A DNA stretch of 64,000 bases from Alphaproteobacteria bacterium. Lineage in GTDB: Bacteria; Pseudomonadota; Alphaproteobacteria; Micropepsales; Micropepsaceae. The stretch spans positions 94,061-158,060 of the forward strand of contig CANIAL010000003.1 of NCBI GenBank assembly GCA_947465395.1, in the 5' to 3' direction. The notes beneath the pieces are model-generated. The model did not search any database and was not told the DNA's origin. It worked only from the letters and a program-made list of their open reading frames with translations. Numbering within the stretch: the first letter of the stretch is position 1; each line of letters begins with the position of its first letter. Shown one piece after another: positions 1 to 9,878 of this stretch. A program made the position numbers and the translations under genes.

Positions 1-875
1 CCTATTTCCTGGACCACCCGCTGGCGGCAGGCTTCGACCTTTACGACGAGCAGACGGAATACCGCCAGGCCACCTATTCCAGCGACACGCTGGGCGGATC
101 GCTTCGCATGGGCTTTCCCATTTCCGAATTCAGCAGCGTGGGCCTGCGCTATACCTACCAGATCGCCGACATCACGCCCTTTGACAGCGCGCCGCTGGAA
201 ATCCGGCTGGCGGCGGGCAAGACCTATGGCTCCATCTTCGGCTACACCTATGGCTATAACAATCTGGACGATGTCAGGAAGCCCACGCGCGGCATGACCT
301 TCTCGTTCGGGCAGGACATGGCGGGTTTTGGCGGCAACCTGAAATACCTGAAGACGGAAGCGTCGTACAATGTCTTCCATCCCATGTTCGACGAGAACAT
401 CATCGGCTCTTTTGCCATGACGTCGGGCTATATCACCGGCTATGACGGCACGCCCGTGCCCATCAACCAGCGTTTCTTCAAGGGCGGCGATTCTTTCCGC
501 GGCTTCTCGCTGGCCGGCATGGGCCCGCGTGACATCACAGCGCCGCTGAACACGGGCGCGGTGGGCGGCAATGTCTATGCCATCGGCACGCTGTCGGCGC
601 GCCTGCCCAATCTGATCCCGCAATCCTATGGCATCAGCATGGGCCTCTTCACCGATTTCGGTACGTTGGGCCGCGTGGACAGCCTGATCCGCTCCTGCAC
701 AGCCCAGCAATGCATACGCGACAATCTCGCCTTCCGCGGCACGGCCGGCATCAGCTTCAACTGGCGCTCGCCCTTCGGGCCGCTGCAGATTGACCTGGCC
801 TTGCCCTATGCCGCCACCGCTTATGACCGTCCCCAGATCATTCACTTCTCCGCAGGAACAGGATTCGGACAATGA
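1..875 (+). CDS. bamA: BamA (Omp85) outer-membrane insertase, C-terminal part
   Basis: C-terminal part (about 290 residues) of BamA, the outer-membrane barrel that folds and inserts other barrel proteins. The frame is open from base 3, so the POTRA domains lie outside the window. The visible part is barrel only, with the family signature RFFKGGDSFRGF at about bases 472-507. The protein ends GTGFGQ, two residues beyond the Phe that usually closes the barrel, because its TGA overlaps the ATG of the next gene (ATGA). It heads the usual alphaproteobacterial envelope operon with ompH, fabZ, lpxA, lpxI and lpxB. Identity is firm; only the start is missing. Confidence 0.93.
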   Translation, partial: YFLDHPLAAGFDLYDEQTEYRQATYSSDTLGGSLRMGFPISEFSSVGLRYTYQIADITPFDSAPLEIRLAAGKTYGSIFGYTYGYNNLDDVRKPTRGMTFSFGQDMAGFGGNLKYLKTEASYNVFHPMFDENIIGSFAMTSGYITGYDGTPVPINQRFFKGGDSFRGFSLAGMGPRDITAPLNTGAVGGNVYAIGTLSARLPNLIPQSYGISMGLFTDFGTLGRVDSLIRSCTAQQCIRDNLAFRGTAGISFNWRSPFGPLQIDLALPYAATAYDRPQIIHFSAGTGFGQ

Positions 876-1471
876 AAAAACTTTCCCCGATCACCGCCAT
901 GCTTTTCGCCGCCGCCATCGCCCCGGCCTTCGCCGCAGGCCCGCCGCCCGCGCCGCAAGGCCTGCCCGCGCCCAAGATCCTGGTCATTGACCGGGCCGCC
1001 ATCCTGCAGCTCTCCAAGGTGGGCCAGGATGTGGGCAAGCAGATCCAGGTTTATGGCGACCAGGCCAAGTCACAGCTTGCCGGGCAGCAGCGCGCCTTGC
1101 AGGCGGAAGGCCAGGCCATCCAGCAGCAGATCGCCATCCTGGCGCCGGACGCCAAGCAGAAAAAGATCGCCGCCTTTGAAGCCAAGCAGTCCGCGCTCCA
1201 GGTCAGCGCCCAGCGCAAGGAACAGGATATCCAGGCCGGCTTCATGGCCGCCCGCCAGGCCATCGAAAAGCAGCTTGGCCCGATCCTGCAGGGGCTGATG
1301 CAGCAGCGCGGCGCCAACATGATCCTGGACAAGAATGCGGTCGTGTTCGCCACCACCGGCATTTTCGACATCACCCAGCCGGCCATTGACCAGCTCAACC
1401 AGAAGCTTCCCGGCTTCAAGGTGCAGCTTGGCGGCGGCGCGCCCGCCCAGGCGACGCCCGCCAAGAAGTAA
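872..1471 (+). CDS. OmpH/Skp-family periplasmic chaperone
   Basis: A 199-residue OmpH/Skp-like protein, a periplasmic holdase that carries unfolded outer-membrane proteins to BamA. It has a Sec signal peptide (about residues 1-22, ending AFA-AG), a short beta-rich start (KILVIDRAAIL), then a long Gln/Lys/Ala-rich helical arm (about 50-140) as expected for the Skp tentacles. The tail is Gly/Ala/Pro-rich. It starts on the ATGA overlap with bamA, so translation is probably coupled. A 195-base gap without a convincing gene follows before fabZ; in relatives lpxD often sits here. Confidence 0.85.
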   Translation: MKKLSPITAMLFAAAIAPAFAAGPPPAPQGLPAPKILVIDRAAILQLSKVGQDVGKQIQVYGDQAKSQLAGQQRALQAEGQAIQQQIAILAPDAKQKKIAAFEAKQSALQVSAQRKEQDIQAGFMAARQAIEKQLGPILQGLMQQRGANMILDKNAVVFATTGIFDITQPAIDQLNQKLPGFKVQLGGGAPAQATPAKK

Positions 1472-1666
1472 CCGGCAGCCGCCGGATGGCCGATCTTGGC
1501 GACCCGGAAGACGTGGGCGCCCATCGGTTAAGCGTTTCATCGTCTTGGGGCAGGTACTGGAAACCGGCCGGGATTATGGCGGCGTGCCCGCAAAGCCTGT
1601 AAGAGGATGGGCGCGTGAACGTTGCGCGCCGAGCCGGCTGGCGAAGCGGCGGTAGGCAGGACGAAA

Positions 1667-2140
1667 ATGGCTGAGAACGACATCGAACTGGACGTCGAGC
1701 AGATCAAGAAGCTCTTGCCCCATCGGCCGCCCATGCTGCTGGTGGAGCGGTTGTCGCACATCACGCCCATGGAAGGCGCCACCGGCTGGAAGGCCGTCTC
1801 CATCAACGAGCCGCATTTCCAGGGGCACTTCCCCGATTACGCCGTGATGCCGGGCGTGCTGATCGTGGAAGCCATGGCCCAGACGGCGGGCGCGCTGGTG
1901 GTGCATTCGCTGGGCTTCGCGCGCGAAAAACGCATCGTCTATTTCATGACCATCGAAAAAGCGCGCTTCAGGAAGCCCGTCTTGCCGGGAAGCCTGCTGC
2001 GCATGCCGGTCAAGGCGCTGCGGCGGCGCGGCCCGGTCTGGCGCTTTGAAGGCCAGGCCTTTGTCGGCGAACAGCTTTGCGCCGAGGCGGAGTTCAGCGC
2101 CATGATCCATGACGGCGCCGACGAAGCCGGAAGCGAATAG
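1667..2140 (+). CDS. fabZ: 3-hydroxyacyl-ACP dehydratase FabZ
   Basis: FabZ dehydrates 3-hydroxyacyl-ACP in fatty acid synthesis and competes with LpxA for 3-hydroxymyristoyl-ACP. The ATG at 1667 gives 157 residues starting MAENDIELD; an in-frame TTG at 1622 would add 15 poorly conserved residues, so it was not used. Visible motifs are LLPHRPPMLLVERL near the N-terminus, the catalytic GHFPDY histidine and the VMPGVLIVEAMAQ helix with the catalytic Glu. The stop at 2140 is one base before the lpxA ATG at 2142, indicating one transcript. Confidence 0.94.
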   Translation: MAENDIELDVEQIKKLLPHRPPMLLVERLSHITPMEGATGWKAVSINEPHFQGHFPDYAVMPGVLIVEAMAQTAGALVVHSLGFAREKRIVYFMTIEKARFRKPVLPGSLLRMPVKALRRRGPVWRFEGQAFVGEQLCAEAEFSAMIHDGADEAGSE

Positions 2141-2141
2141 A

Positions 2142-2945
2142 ATGGCGTTCCATCCGACCGCGCTGGTGGAAGACGGCGCTGAACTTGGCGCGGGTGTCGA
2201 GATCGGCCCCTTCTGCCATGTCGGCGCGGATGTGGTCTTGGGCGATGGCGTCAGGCTGCAAAGCCATGTCGTCATTCGCGGGCAAACCAATGTGGGCGCG
2301 GGGACACAGGTTTATTCCGGCGCCGTGCTGGGCGGCGACGGCCAGATTCGCGGCAACGACTTCAAGGGCCGCCTCGAGATCGGCGCGGATTGCGTGCTGC
2401 GCGAGCTGGTGACCATGAATTGCGGCAGCAACAAGGGCGGCGGCGTCACGCGTGTCGGCGCACGCGGCTATTTCATGGCGGGCAGCCATGTCGGCCATGA
2501 CTGCCATGTCGGCGACGATGTCACCTTCGCCAATTCCGTGGCGCTGGGCGGACATGTGGAAATCGGCGATGGCGTCACCTTTGGCGGATTGTCGGCGGTG
2601 CAGCAATTCTGCCGCGTGGGCAAGGGCGCGATGGTGGGTGGGCTGACCGGCGTCAACCGCGACGTCATTCCCTATGGCATCGCCCATGGCGACCATGTGG
2701 TGCTGGCGGGGCTGAACCTGATCGGGCTGAAGCGGCGCGGGCTGCCGCGTGACACCATCCATGCCATTCGCGGCGCCTATCGCGCCATTTTCCATGGGTC
2801 CGATGGCGGCATCGCGGACCGCGCCCGCGCCGCGCGCGCCCGCTGGGACGGCGTGGCGGAAGTGGCGGAGATCACGGATTTTGTCCTGGCCCCCGCCAAG
2901 CAGAAACTCTGCCTGGACCGGCGCGGCGGCGCGGACACCGAATGA
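2142..2945 (+). CDS. lpxA: UDP-GlcNAc acyltransferase LpxA
   Basis: First enzyme of lipid A synthesis: transfers 3-hydroxyacyl from ACP to the 3-OH of UDP-GlcNAc. The protein has 267 residues. The first two thirds are left-handed beta-helix hexapeptide repeats (for example VEIGPFCHVGADVVLGDGV). The catalytic-loop histidines are in MAGSHVGHDCHVG, and a helical C-terminal domain follows (about 195-267). The start at 2142 fits family length; an upstream in-frame start inside fabZ would add 11 unrelated residues. The stop overlaps lpxI as ATGA. Confidence 0.95.
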   Translation: MAFHPTALVEDGAELGAGVEIGPFCHVGADVVLGDGVRLQSHVVIRGQTNVGAGTQVYSGAVLGGDGQIRGNDFKGRLEIGADCVLRELVTMNCGSNKGGGVTRVGARGYFMAGSHVGHDCHVGDDVTFANSVALGGHVEIGDGVTFGGLSAVQQFCRVGKGAMVGGLTGVNRDVIPYGIAHGDHVVLAGLNLIGLKRRGLPRDTIHAIRGAYRAIFHGSDGGIADRARAARARWDGVAEVAEITDFVLAPAKQKLCLDRRGGADTE

Positions 2946-3778
2946 GTACCGTATTGGGCATCATCGCGGGCGGCGGCGATCTGCCCCGTGCGGTGGCGCA
3001 AAGCGCACAGGACGGCGGACGTGCGGTTTTCGTGGTGGGGCTGAAAGGCTCGGTCACGGAAGACTGGCTTGCCGCTTTCCCGCATGCCTTTGTTTTCCTG
3101 GGCGAGCCGGGCAAGGCCATCACGGCGCTGAAAGGCGCGGGCGCAAGCGACGTCATTCTGTGCGGCCGGGTGGACCGGCCCGGTTTTTCCGAACTGAAAC
3201 TGGATACCAAGGGCATGATGGTGCTGCCCAAAGTGGTGGCCGCGGCCCGCAAGGGTGACGACGCGCTGCTGCGGGCGCTGGTGGGCATATTCGAGGATGA
3301 CGGCTTTCGCGCCGTTTCGGTGGCGGTGGCCGCGCCGGGCCTGGTGGCGACTGAAGGATCGTTGGGAAAATTATCGCCCACGGACGACAACCGCACCGAC
3401 ATCGCGCGCGGCTTTGCCATCGTGAAGGCATTGGGCGCTCTGGATGTGGGCCAGGCCGCTGCGGTTTGCGACGGGCTGGCGCTGGCGGTGGAAGCCGCCG
3501 AAGGCACCGACGCCATGATCGCGCGGGTCGCGGGTTTGCGCGAAGCCCTGCGCGGCACGCCCAAGGCGCGGCGGGGCGTATTGGTGAAGGCGCTCAAACC
3601 CACACAGGATGCCGTCACCGACATGCCGGTGATCGGCGTTTCCACCGTCAAGGGCGCGGCCGATGCCGGGCTGGCGGGCATTGCCGTGGAAGCGGGCCGT
3701 TCGCTGATCCTGGATAAGAAGGCGGTGGCGGCAGAAGCCGACCGGCTGGGGCTGTTTGTCATCGGCATGACGCCGTGA
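2942..3778 (+). CDS. lpxI: UDP-2,3-diacylglucosamine pyrophosphatase LpxI
   Basis: LpxI (formerly DUF1009) hydrolyses UDP-2,3-diacylglucosamine to lipid X and UMP in the cytoplasm; it replaces LpxH in Alphaproteobacteria. The protein has 278 residues. It has the N-terminal GIIAGGGDLPRAVA motif, a GRVDRPGFSEL segment near residue 77 and the C-terminal GVSTVKGAADAGLAGIAVE and AGRSLILDK motifs of the catalytic domain. It overlaps lpxA by ATGA, and its TGA overlaps the GTG proposed for lpxB. Its position between lpxA and lpxB is the expected one. Confidence 0.93.
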   Translation: MSTVLGIIAGGGDLPRAVAQSAQDGGRAVFVVGLKGSVTEDWLAAFPHAFVFLGEPGKAITALKGAGASDVILCGRVDRPGFSELKLDTKGMMVLPKVVAAARKGDDALLRALVGIFEDDGFRAVSVAVAAPGLVATEGSLGKLSPTDDNRTDIARGFAIVKALGALDVGQAAAVCDGLALAVEAAEGTDAMIARVAGLREALRGTPKARRGVLVKALKPTQDAVTDMPVIGVSTVKGAADAGLAGIAVEAGRSLILDKKAVAAEADRLGLFVIGMTP

Positions 3779-4944
3779 CGGGCAAGCCTGTGACGATCAT
3801 GCTGGTCGCGGGCGAAACATCGGGCGATCTTCTGGGCGCGCAACTGATGGCGGGGCTGAAGGCATTGGGCGGCCCCGGGCTTCGCATTGTTGGCGTGGGC
3901 GGCCCGGCCATGACACGCGAGGGCCTCACAAGCCTGTTCCCGCTGGACGCCACCGCCGTGATGGGCCTGCGCGAAGTCATTCCCGCCATTCCGCGCATCC
4001 TGGCGCGGGTGAAACAGGCCGCCGACTTCGCGGTCGAAACAAAGCCTGATGCGCTGGTGCTGATTGACAGCCCTGACTTCACGCACCGCATTGCCCGTGC
4101 CGTGAAGAAACGCGATCCCGGTATCCGCACCGTCAATTATGTGGCGCCGCAGGTCTGGGCCAGCCGCGCCTATCGTGCGAAAGAGATGGCGCGCTATTTC
4201 GACCTTGTGCTGGCCCTATTTCCGTTCGAGGTGCCGTTCTTCCAGCGTTATGGGTTGAAGGCGGCCTTCACCGGCCATCCGGTGATCGAACGCCGCGTGG
4301 CCATGACCGGCGGCGCAGCGTTGCGCCAGCGCCTGGGCATCGCGGCGGATGCGCCCGTCCTGGCGCTGCTGCCGGGCAGCCGCACCAGCGAAATCCGCTT
4401 CATCTTTCCTGTCTTCCGCCAGGCGGTGGGGATTTTGGCGCAGAAAATACCGGGCCTGGTGACGCTGTTGCCCACCGTGCCGCATGTGGCGGCCAAGGTG
4501 CGCGCTGGCGCCGACAACTGGCCCACGCCGCTGCACATTCTGGAGGGCGAAACCGACAAATATGCCGCCTTTGATGCCGCCAACGCGGCGCTGGCGGCGT
4601 CCGGCACGGTGACGGCGGAACTGGCATTGGCCCGCACCCCGATGGTGGTGGCGTATAAAGTGGGCGCAGTGACATACGCGCTGGCGGGCTGGATGATGAC
4701 ATCGCCCTTCATGACATTGGTGAATGTGCTGCTGGAGCGGTCGGCGGTGCCGGAATTCAAGCAATATGCCGCCACGCCGGAGGCACTGGCCGACGCGGTA
4801 GCGCAGTTGTTCACGAATGCGGAAGCGGCGGCCCAGCAGCGCCAGGCCTTTGACGAGTTTGCGCACCGGCTGGGCGAGGGGGACGAACCCCCAAGCACCC
4901 GCGCGGCGCGCACGCTTCTGGAATTTATTTCCGCGAACCCATAG
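3775..4944 (+). CDS. lpxB: Lipid-A-disaccharide synthase LpxB
   Basis: LpxB joins UDP-diacylglucosamine and lipid X to the lipid A disaccharide. The protein has 389 residues and the GT19 pattern: [17 protein letters not shown] at the N-terminus, [10 protein letters not shown] near 92, [10 protein letters not shown] near 121 and the [10 protein letters not shown] nucleotide-binding loop near 200. The GTG at 3775 overlaps the lpxI stop; an ATG at 3793 is the alternative. The 3' end overlaps the convergent gltA gene by 20 bases. Confidence 0.94.
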   Translation: MTGKPVTIMLVAGETSGDLLGAQLMAGLKALGGPGLRIVGVGGPAMTREGLTSLFPLDATAVMGLREVIPAIPRILARVKQAADFAVETKPDALVLIDSPDFTHRIARAVKKRDPGIRTVNYVAPQVWASRAYRAKEMARYFDLVLALFPFEVPFFQRYGLKAAFTGHPVIERRVAMTGGAALRQRLGIAADAPVLALLPGSRTSEIRFIFPVFRQAVGILAQKIPGLVTLLPTVPHVAAKVRAGADNWPTPLHILEGETDKYAAFDAANAALAASGTVTAELALARTPMVVAYKVGAVTYALAGWMMTSPFMTLVNVLLERSAVPEFKQYAATPEALADAVAQLFTNAEAAAQQRQAFDEFAHRLGEGDEPPSTRAARTLLEFISANP

Positions 4945-6235
4945 CGACGTATTTGCGTTCCGTCGGGCCGGTATAAATCTGGCGCGGACGCCCGATCTTC
5001 TGGTGCGGGTCTTCCAGCATTTCCTTCCACTGGGCGATCCAGCCCACGGTACGGGCCAGCGCGAACAGCACGGTGAACATGGACGTGGGGAAGCCCAGCG
5101 CCCGCAAAGTGATGCCCGAATAGAAATCAATGTTGGGATAGAGCTTCTTCTCGATGAAATAGGGGTCCTTCAGGGCCACCTTTTCCAGTTCGATCGCCAC
5201 CTTCAACAGCGGATCATCATGAAGGCCAAGCTCGTCCAGCACGGCATGGGCCTGGATCTGCATGGCCTTGGCGCGCGGGTCGTAATTCTTGTAGACGCGA
5301 TGACCGAAGCCCATCAGGCGGAAGCCAGAGGTCTTGTCCTTGGCCTTGGCCACGAATTCGGGAATGCGGTCCACGGTGCCGATTTCTTCCAACATCTTCA
5401 GCGCCGCTTCGTTGGCGCCGCCATGCGCGGGCCCCCACAGACAGGCGATGCCCGCCGCGATGCAGGCAAAGGGATTGGCGCCCGAAGAACCGGCCAGCCG
5501 CACGGTGGAGGTGGAAGCGTTCTGCTCGTGATCGGCATGCAGGATGAAGATGGTGTCCAGCGCCTTGGAAAGCACCTTGTTGATCTTGTAGTCGTCGGCC
5601 GGGACCGAAAAGCACATGCGCATGAAATTGTCGGTATAGCCAAGGTCGTTGCGCGGATAGACGAAGGGCTGGCCCACGGAATATTTGAACGCCATGGCGG
5701 CGATGGTGGGCATCTTGGCGATCAGGCGGTGGCTGGCCACTTCGCGCTGGCGCTTGTCGGTGATGTCGGTCGAGTCATGATAGAAGGCGGACAGCGCGCC
5801 AACCACGCCGCACATGATGGCCATGGGATGGGCGTCGCGGCGGAAACCACGGAAGAAGCTGGCAAGCTGTTCATGCACCATGGTGTGGTGCGTGATGGAA
5901 TGTTCGAACGCGGCCATCTGCGTCTTGGTGGGCAGTTCCCCGTAAAGAAGCAGGTAGCAGCTTTCCAGGAAGTTGGAATGTTCGGCCAGATCCGCGATGG
6001 GATAGCCGCGATACTGCAAGACACCCTTGTCGCCATCAATGAAAGTGATGTTGCTTTCGGTGGAGCAGGTGGAGGTGAAGCCGGGGTCATAGGTGAACAG
6101 GTCCGCCTGGTCGTACAGCTTGCGGATATCCACCGCGTCGGGACCCTGGGTGCCGCTGAGCACGGGCAGTTCGTAATTCTTGCCCTTGACGGTCAGCGTG
6201 GCGCTGCCGGCCGGCTTGATGTTGCTCTCTCTCAT
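4925..6235 (-). CDS. gltA: Citrate synthase (type II)
   Basis: Citrate synthase condenses acetyl-CoA and oxaloacetate at the entry of the TCA cycle. At 436 residues it has the length of hexameric type II enzymes, with the N-terminal small domain of that type (about 1-60). Catalytic regions are visible: [44 protein letters not shown], and the Asp region near NIDFYSGI. It starts at ATG 6235. About 42 bases upstream is an 11-bp perfect palindrome, TTGCAGTGCAA, that recurs before pdhA. Confidence 0.95.
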   Translation of the reverse strand: MRESNIKPAGSATLTVKGKNYELPVLSGTQGPDAVDIRKLYDQADLFTYDPGFTSTCSTESNITFIDGDKGVLQYRGYPIADLAEHSNFLESCYLLLYGELPTKTQMAAFEHSITHHTMVHEQLASFFRGFRRDAHPMAIMCGVVGALSAFYHDSTDITDKRQREVASHRLIAKMPTIAAMAFKYSVGQPFVYPRNDLGYTDNFMRMCFSVPADDYKINKVLSKALDTIFILHADHEQNASTSTVRLAGSSGANPFACIAAGIACLWGPAHGGANEAALKMLEEIGTVDRIPEFVAKAKDKTSGFRLMGFGHRVYKNYDPRAKAMQIQAHAVLDELGLHDDPLLKVAIELEKVALKDPYFIEKKLYPNIDFYSGITLRALGFPTSMFTVLFALARTVGWIAQWKEMLEDPHQKIGRPRQIYTGPTERKYVAMGSRK

Positions 6236-6276
6236 GAACGCGAACTCCCCTCGAAGGTCCTGATTGGTCGTTTATC

Positions 6277-6287
6277 TTGCAGTGCAA
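6277..6287 (-). promoter_or_regulatory. TTGCA-G-TGCAA palindrome upstream of gltA
   Basis: A perfect 11-bp palindrome lies 42 bases before the gltA start, in an AT-richer stretch (6271-6292). A closely similar element, TTATTGC-AGC-GCAATAA, lies before pdhA at 45824. Both genes handle acetyl-CoA supply and use, so a shared regulator is plausible. I cannot name it; regulators of the PhaR or ScfR/RamB type recognise TGC/GCA-rich palindromes and are candidates only. Confidence 0.5.
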
Positions 6288-6336
6288 TATAAGCGGCTTT
6301 CCGCGCCGGTGTCATACACCAAATTGTGTGATTTTG

Positions 6337-7764
6337 TCAGTCGGCATAAGCCCTTAATCGAATAAGGGATTCTTCCCGCCCCAGCAAAGCAAGCATCTCG
6401 AACAGGGGGGGCGAGGTGGCCGTGCCGGTCAGCGCGGCGCGAAGCGGCTGGGCCACATCCCCCAGTTTCAGGCCGGTTTTTTCGGCATGGGCACGGGCCG
6501 CCTCTTCCAGGGCGGGGCCGGACCAGTCCGTTGCTTCCAGGGCAGGCAGGGCGGCGGCCAGGCGGGCGCGGCCGGGCCCGTCCAGCAGCCTGGCGGCGGA
6601 CGCGTCCAGGTCGCGCTTTCCGTCCGTGTACAGAAAGTCCGCGCCGGTGGCCAACTGCACCAAAGTCTTGGCCCGCTCTTTCAGCGACGGCATGGCGGCG
6701 GCCAGGCGTGTGCGCGCGGCCATGGACAGGATGCGGGGCGGCGTCTGGCGTTCCAGGAAGGCGGCGACTTCGCCCACCAGCGTCTCATCCGGGGTGATGC
6801 GGATGTAATGTCCGTTGAGATTGTCCAGCTTCTTGTAATCCATCCGCGCCGGGCTTTTGCCAATGGCTTCGAAGTTGAACCATTTGATGGCGTCTTCGGT
6901 CGAGATGGTTTCGTCGTCGCCATGGCTCCAGCCCAGGCGAAGAAGATAGTTGCGCATGGTTTCGGGCAGATAGCCCATGTCGCGATACGCCTCCACCGCC
7001 AGCGCGCCATGGCGCTTGGAAAGCTTGGCGCCATCCGGGCCGTTGATCAGCGGCAGATGGCCATAGGCCGGGATGGACGCGCCCATGGCGGCGATGATCT
7101 GGATCTGGCGGGCGGCATTGTTGAGATGGTCGGCGCCGCGAATGACGTGGCTGACGCCCATGTCGGCGTCATCCACCACCACCGCCAGCATATAGGTGGG
7201 CGTGCCGTCCGACCGCAGCAGCACCATGTCGTCAAGCTGGTCATTGGCAAAGCGCACATCGCCCACCACCAGGTCATGCACAATGGTCTCGCCGGTCTGG
7301 GGCGATTTCAGGCGCACCACATATGGCGCGCCGGGCGGCGCCTGCGCCGGATCGCGGTCCCGCCAGCGCCCGTCATAGCGCATGGGCAGGCCCTTGGCCT
7401 TTTGCTCTTCGCGCATGGCGGTCAGTTCGTCCGCGGTGGCGTAGCAGCGATAGGCCTTGCCGTCGGCCAGCATCTTCTGCGCCACTTCGCGGTGGCGGGC
7501 AGCACGGGCGAACTGGAAAACGGCATCGCCGTCCCAGTCCAGCCCCATCCAGCGCATGCCGTTCAGGATGGCATCCACCGCTTCGGGGGTGGAGCGTTCG
7601 CGGTCGGTGTCTTCGATACGCAAAAGGAAAGTGCCGCCGGTGTGGCGCGCATAAAGCCAGTTGAACAGCGCCGTGCGGGCGCCGCCGATATGCAGCATCC
7701 CCGTGGGCGAGGGGGCAAAGCGCAGGACAGGTCCCGTCTTCTGAATCGAGATGTTTTCGGTCAT
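6337..7764 (-). CDS. gltX: Glutamyl-tRNA synthetase
   Basis: Charges tRNA-Glu (possibly also tRNA-Gln, as many Alphaproteobacteria lack GlnRS). The ATG at 7764 gives 475 residues beginning [11 protein letters not shown]; the frame is open further upstream but that part is Pro/Ala-rich and lies under comEC. The class I HIGH box is [14 protein letters not shown], and the KMSKS box is KLSKRHGA near residue 250. A C-terminal anticodon-binding domain of about 140 residues follows. It is divergent from comEC with 68 bases between starts. Alphaproteobacteria often carry two gltX copies; which one this is cannot be told here. Confidence 0.93.
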   Translation of the reverse strand: MTENISIQKTGPVLRFAPSPTGMLHIGGARTALFNWLYARHTGGTFLLRIEDTDRERSTPEAVDAILNGMRWMGLDWDGDAVFQFARAARHREVAQKMLADGKAYRCYATADELTAMREEQKAKGLPMRYDGRWRDRDPAQAPPGAPYVVRLKSPQTGETIVHDLVVGDVRFANDQLDDMVLLRSDGTPTYMLAVVVDDADMGVSHVIRGADHLNNAARQIQIIAAMGASIPAYGHLPLINGPDGAKLSKRHGALAVEAYRDMGYLPETMRNYLLRLGWSHGDDETISTEDAIKWFNFEAIGKSPARMDYKKLDNLNGHYIRITPDETLVGEVAAFLERQTPPRILSMAARTRLAAAMPSLKERAKTLVQLATGADFLYTDGKRDLDASAARLLDGPGRARLAAALPALEATDWSGPALEEAARAHAEKTGLKLGDVAQPLRAALTGTATSPPLFEMLALLGREESLIRLRAYAD

Positions 7765-7832
7765 GATCCCGGCGCTGGTTGCGTTGATGGCGGCAAGCAA
7801 GCCGCGGCAGGTGATGTAGCAAACACTTTCCC

Positions 7833-9878
7833 ATGAGAATAGGCCTGCTTTTTGACGCCATTTTTGCCGCCCTTTTGGCGGAGCGCGTGCGCTGGCCGCT
7901 ATGGCTTGCCGTGGCGCTGGGGGCGGGGGCGGCGGCGTATTTCGGGCTGGCATGGGAGCCATCGGTCGCCGCCGGCTGGGCGGCGGGCGGGTTGGCGCTG
8001 GCGGCGGCGGTGGCCGCGATGCTTATCCCCAATCTTTGGCTGCGTGCCGGGTTGGGCCTGGTCGCGGCGCTGGCGCTGGGCTTTGGCCTGGCCAGGCTGC
8101 GCAGCGAACAGGTGGCCGCGCCCGCGCTGGAGCGGCGGATCATCACCCATCTCACCGGGCGCATCGAAGAGATGGACTGGAGCAATGCCGGGCGGCGGCT
8201 GACCATTAGCGGGCTTCGCTCTGGCCGCTTCACCGATGGCCATGTGCCGCGCCTGGCGCGGGTGACGGTGCGGAAGGGGGCGGAGGATCTGCATCCCGGC
8301 GACGGCATCACCATGACGGCGCAGTTGCTGCCGCCGCCCACGCCCAGCCAGCCTGGGGCCGCGGATTTCGCGCGCGCGTCCTGGTTTCAGTCCGTGGGCG
8401 CGGTAGGCTTTGCCTTTGGCCTGCCCGCGCCCGCGCCGCTTGTCGCGCCCGCCGGATGGCGCGAACAGATTGCGCTGGGGGTCGAAAATCTGCGCGCGCG
8501 CATGACGGAGCGCATTCGAAGCGGGTTGCCCGGCAGCAATGGCGCCGTCGCGGCGGCGCTGGTCACCGGCGGCCAGGGCGGCATTGACCCGGAAGACCAG
8601 GACGCGCTGCGCGATGCAGGGCTGGCGCATGTGCTGTCCATTTCGGGCCTGCACATGGCGATGGTGGGTTTTGGTCTGTTCTGGCTGGTGCGGGCGATAT
8701 TGGCGGCATTTCCGTTTCTGGCTCTGCATTACCCGATCAAGAAGTGGGCGGCGGCGCTGGCGCTGGCGGGGGCGGGATTTTATTTGCTGATCAGCGGTGC
8801 TGCGCCTTCGGCCATACGCGCTTTCGTGATGCTGGCGATGATGTTGATCGCGGTGCTGCTGGACCGGCCCGCGCTGACCATGCGCAACCTCGCTTTGGCG
8901 GCGGCGCTGATATTGCTGGTGCGGCCCGAAGCCATAACCGAGCCGGGATTCCAGATGTCTTTTTCGGCGGTGGCGGGCCTGATCGCAGTGGCCGAATGGA
9001 TGCAGCGGCGCGAGCGCGTGCCGCGCGGCGTTGTCTGGCGCTATGTGGAGGGCGTGGCGCTGACAAGCCTGGTCGGCAGCACCGCCACCTTGCCCTATGT
9101 GCTGTTTCATTTCAGCCGCGCCACACATTACGCGGTGCTGGGCAATCTTCTGGCCATGCCGGTGGTGGGTTTTGTGGTGATGCCATTGGCGGCGCTGAGT
9201 GTCGTGGCGATGCCGTTCGGGCTTGAGCATTGGCCGCTGCAGGGCCTGGGCTGGGGCATCCATGTCATGCTCCAGGCGGGCAAGCTGGTGGCGGGCCTGC
9301 CGGGCGCGGTGTCGCTGAGCCGTGCCGTTCCCATGGCCGCATTGGTGGCGGTGACGATGGGTGGTCTGTGGCTCTTTATATGGCGCGGGCGCATGCGCTG
9401 GCTGGGGCTTGTTCCCATGGTGGCGGCGCTGGCGATGTTCTTCGCGCAGACCCCGCCCGATGTCCTGGTGGGGGATGATGCGCGCACCGTGGCGCTGCGC
9501 GGGCCGGACGGGTTGCTGCATTTTCCCGGGATGCCCGCTGACCGCTTCACCGCCCGCGAATGGCTGCGCCGCGATGGTGATGAACGCGAGCTGGCGGAGG
9601 CTATTGGCGGTGATTTCATCCATTGCGACGGCAGGGGGTGCGTGGCCAGGCTAAAGGGAAAGACGCTGGCGATTTCCCTGAAGCCGGAAGCATTGGGCGA
9701 CGATTGCGCGGCAGCAGACCTGGTGATCGCCAATGCGACGGGGCCGTGCCATGCGCGTCTGCTGGACGGTGCGGCGCTGAATGCAGGACAGGGCTATGCG
9801 TTTTTCCTGCCGGACGTGATGGGCAAAAGCGTGGCGGCAGCGCGGGGCAAACGGCCGTGGGCTAATAACGCCGAATAA
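7833..9878 (+). CDS. comEC: ComEC/Rec2-family DNA uptake channel
   Basis: A 681-residue ComEC-like inner-membrane protein, the channel for single-stranded DNA in natural transformation. N-terminal membrane segments and the OB-like DUF4131 region span about residues 15-190. The competence domain (about 230-500) has the motif [14 protein letters not shown] and many membrane helices. The C-terminal part (about 520-681) shows no HxHxDH metallo-beta-lactamase motif, as in other alphaproteobacterial versions. The 3' end overlaps lexA, on the other strand, by 17 bases. Other competence genes are not in the window, so its role in uptake is inferred. Confidence 0.85.
   Translation: MRIGLLFDAIFAALLAERVRWPLWLAVALGAGAAAYFGLAWEPSVAAGWAAGGLALAAAVAAMLIPNLWLRAGLGLVAALALGFGLARLRSEQVAAPALERRIITHLTGRIEEMDWSNAGRRLTISGLRSGRFTDGHVPRLARVTVRKGAEDLHPGDGITMTAQLLPPPTPSQPGAADFARASWFQSVGAVGFAFGLPAPAPLVAPAGWREQIALGVENLRARMTERIRSGLPGSNGAVAAALVTGGQGGIDPEDQDALRDAGLAHVLSISGLHMAMVGFGLFWLVRAILAAFPFLALHYPIKKWAAALALAGAGFYLLISGAAPSAIRAFVMLAMMLIAVLLDRPALTMRNLALAAALILLVRPEAITEPGFQMSFSAVAGLIAVAEWMQRRERVPRGVVWRYVEGVALTSLVGSTATLPYVLFHFSRATHYAVLGNLLAMPVVGFVVMPLAALSVVAMPFGLEHWPLQGLGWGIHVMLQAGKLVAGLPGAVSLSRAVPMAALVAVTMGGLWLFIWRGRMRWLGLVPMVAALAMFFAQTPPDVLVGDDARTVALRGPDGLLHFPGMPADRFTAREWLRRDGDERELAEAIGGDFIHCDGRGCVARLKGKTLAISLKPEALGDDCAAADLVIANATGPCHARLLDGAALNAGQGYAFFLPDVMGKSVAAARGKRPWANNAE

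Noticed and set aside
2109..2141. An earlier start for lpxA within fabZ
   Set aside because: It would add 11 residues unlike the family, and the ATG at 2142 follows the fabZ stop directly.
4817..6292. A 491-codon plus-strand frame opposite gltA
   Set aside because: It is antisense to citrate synthase; no motif or ribosome site supports it.
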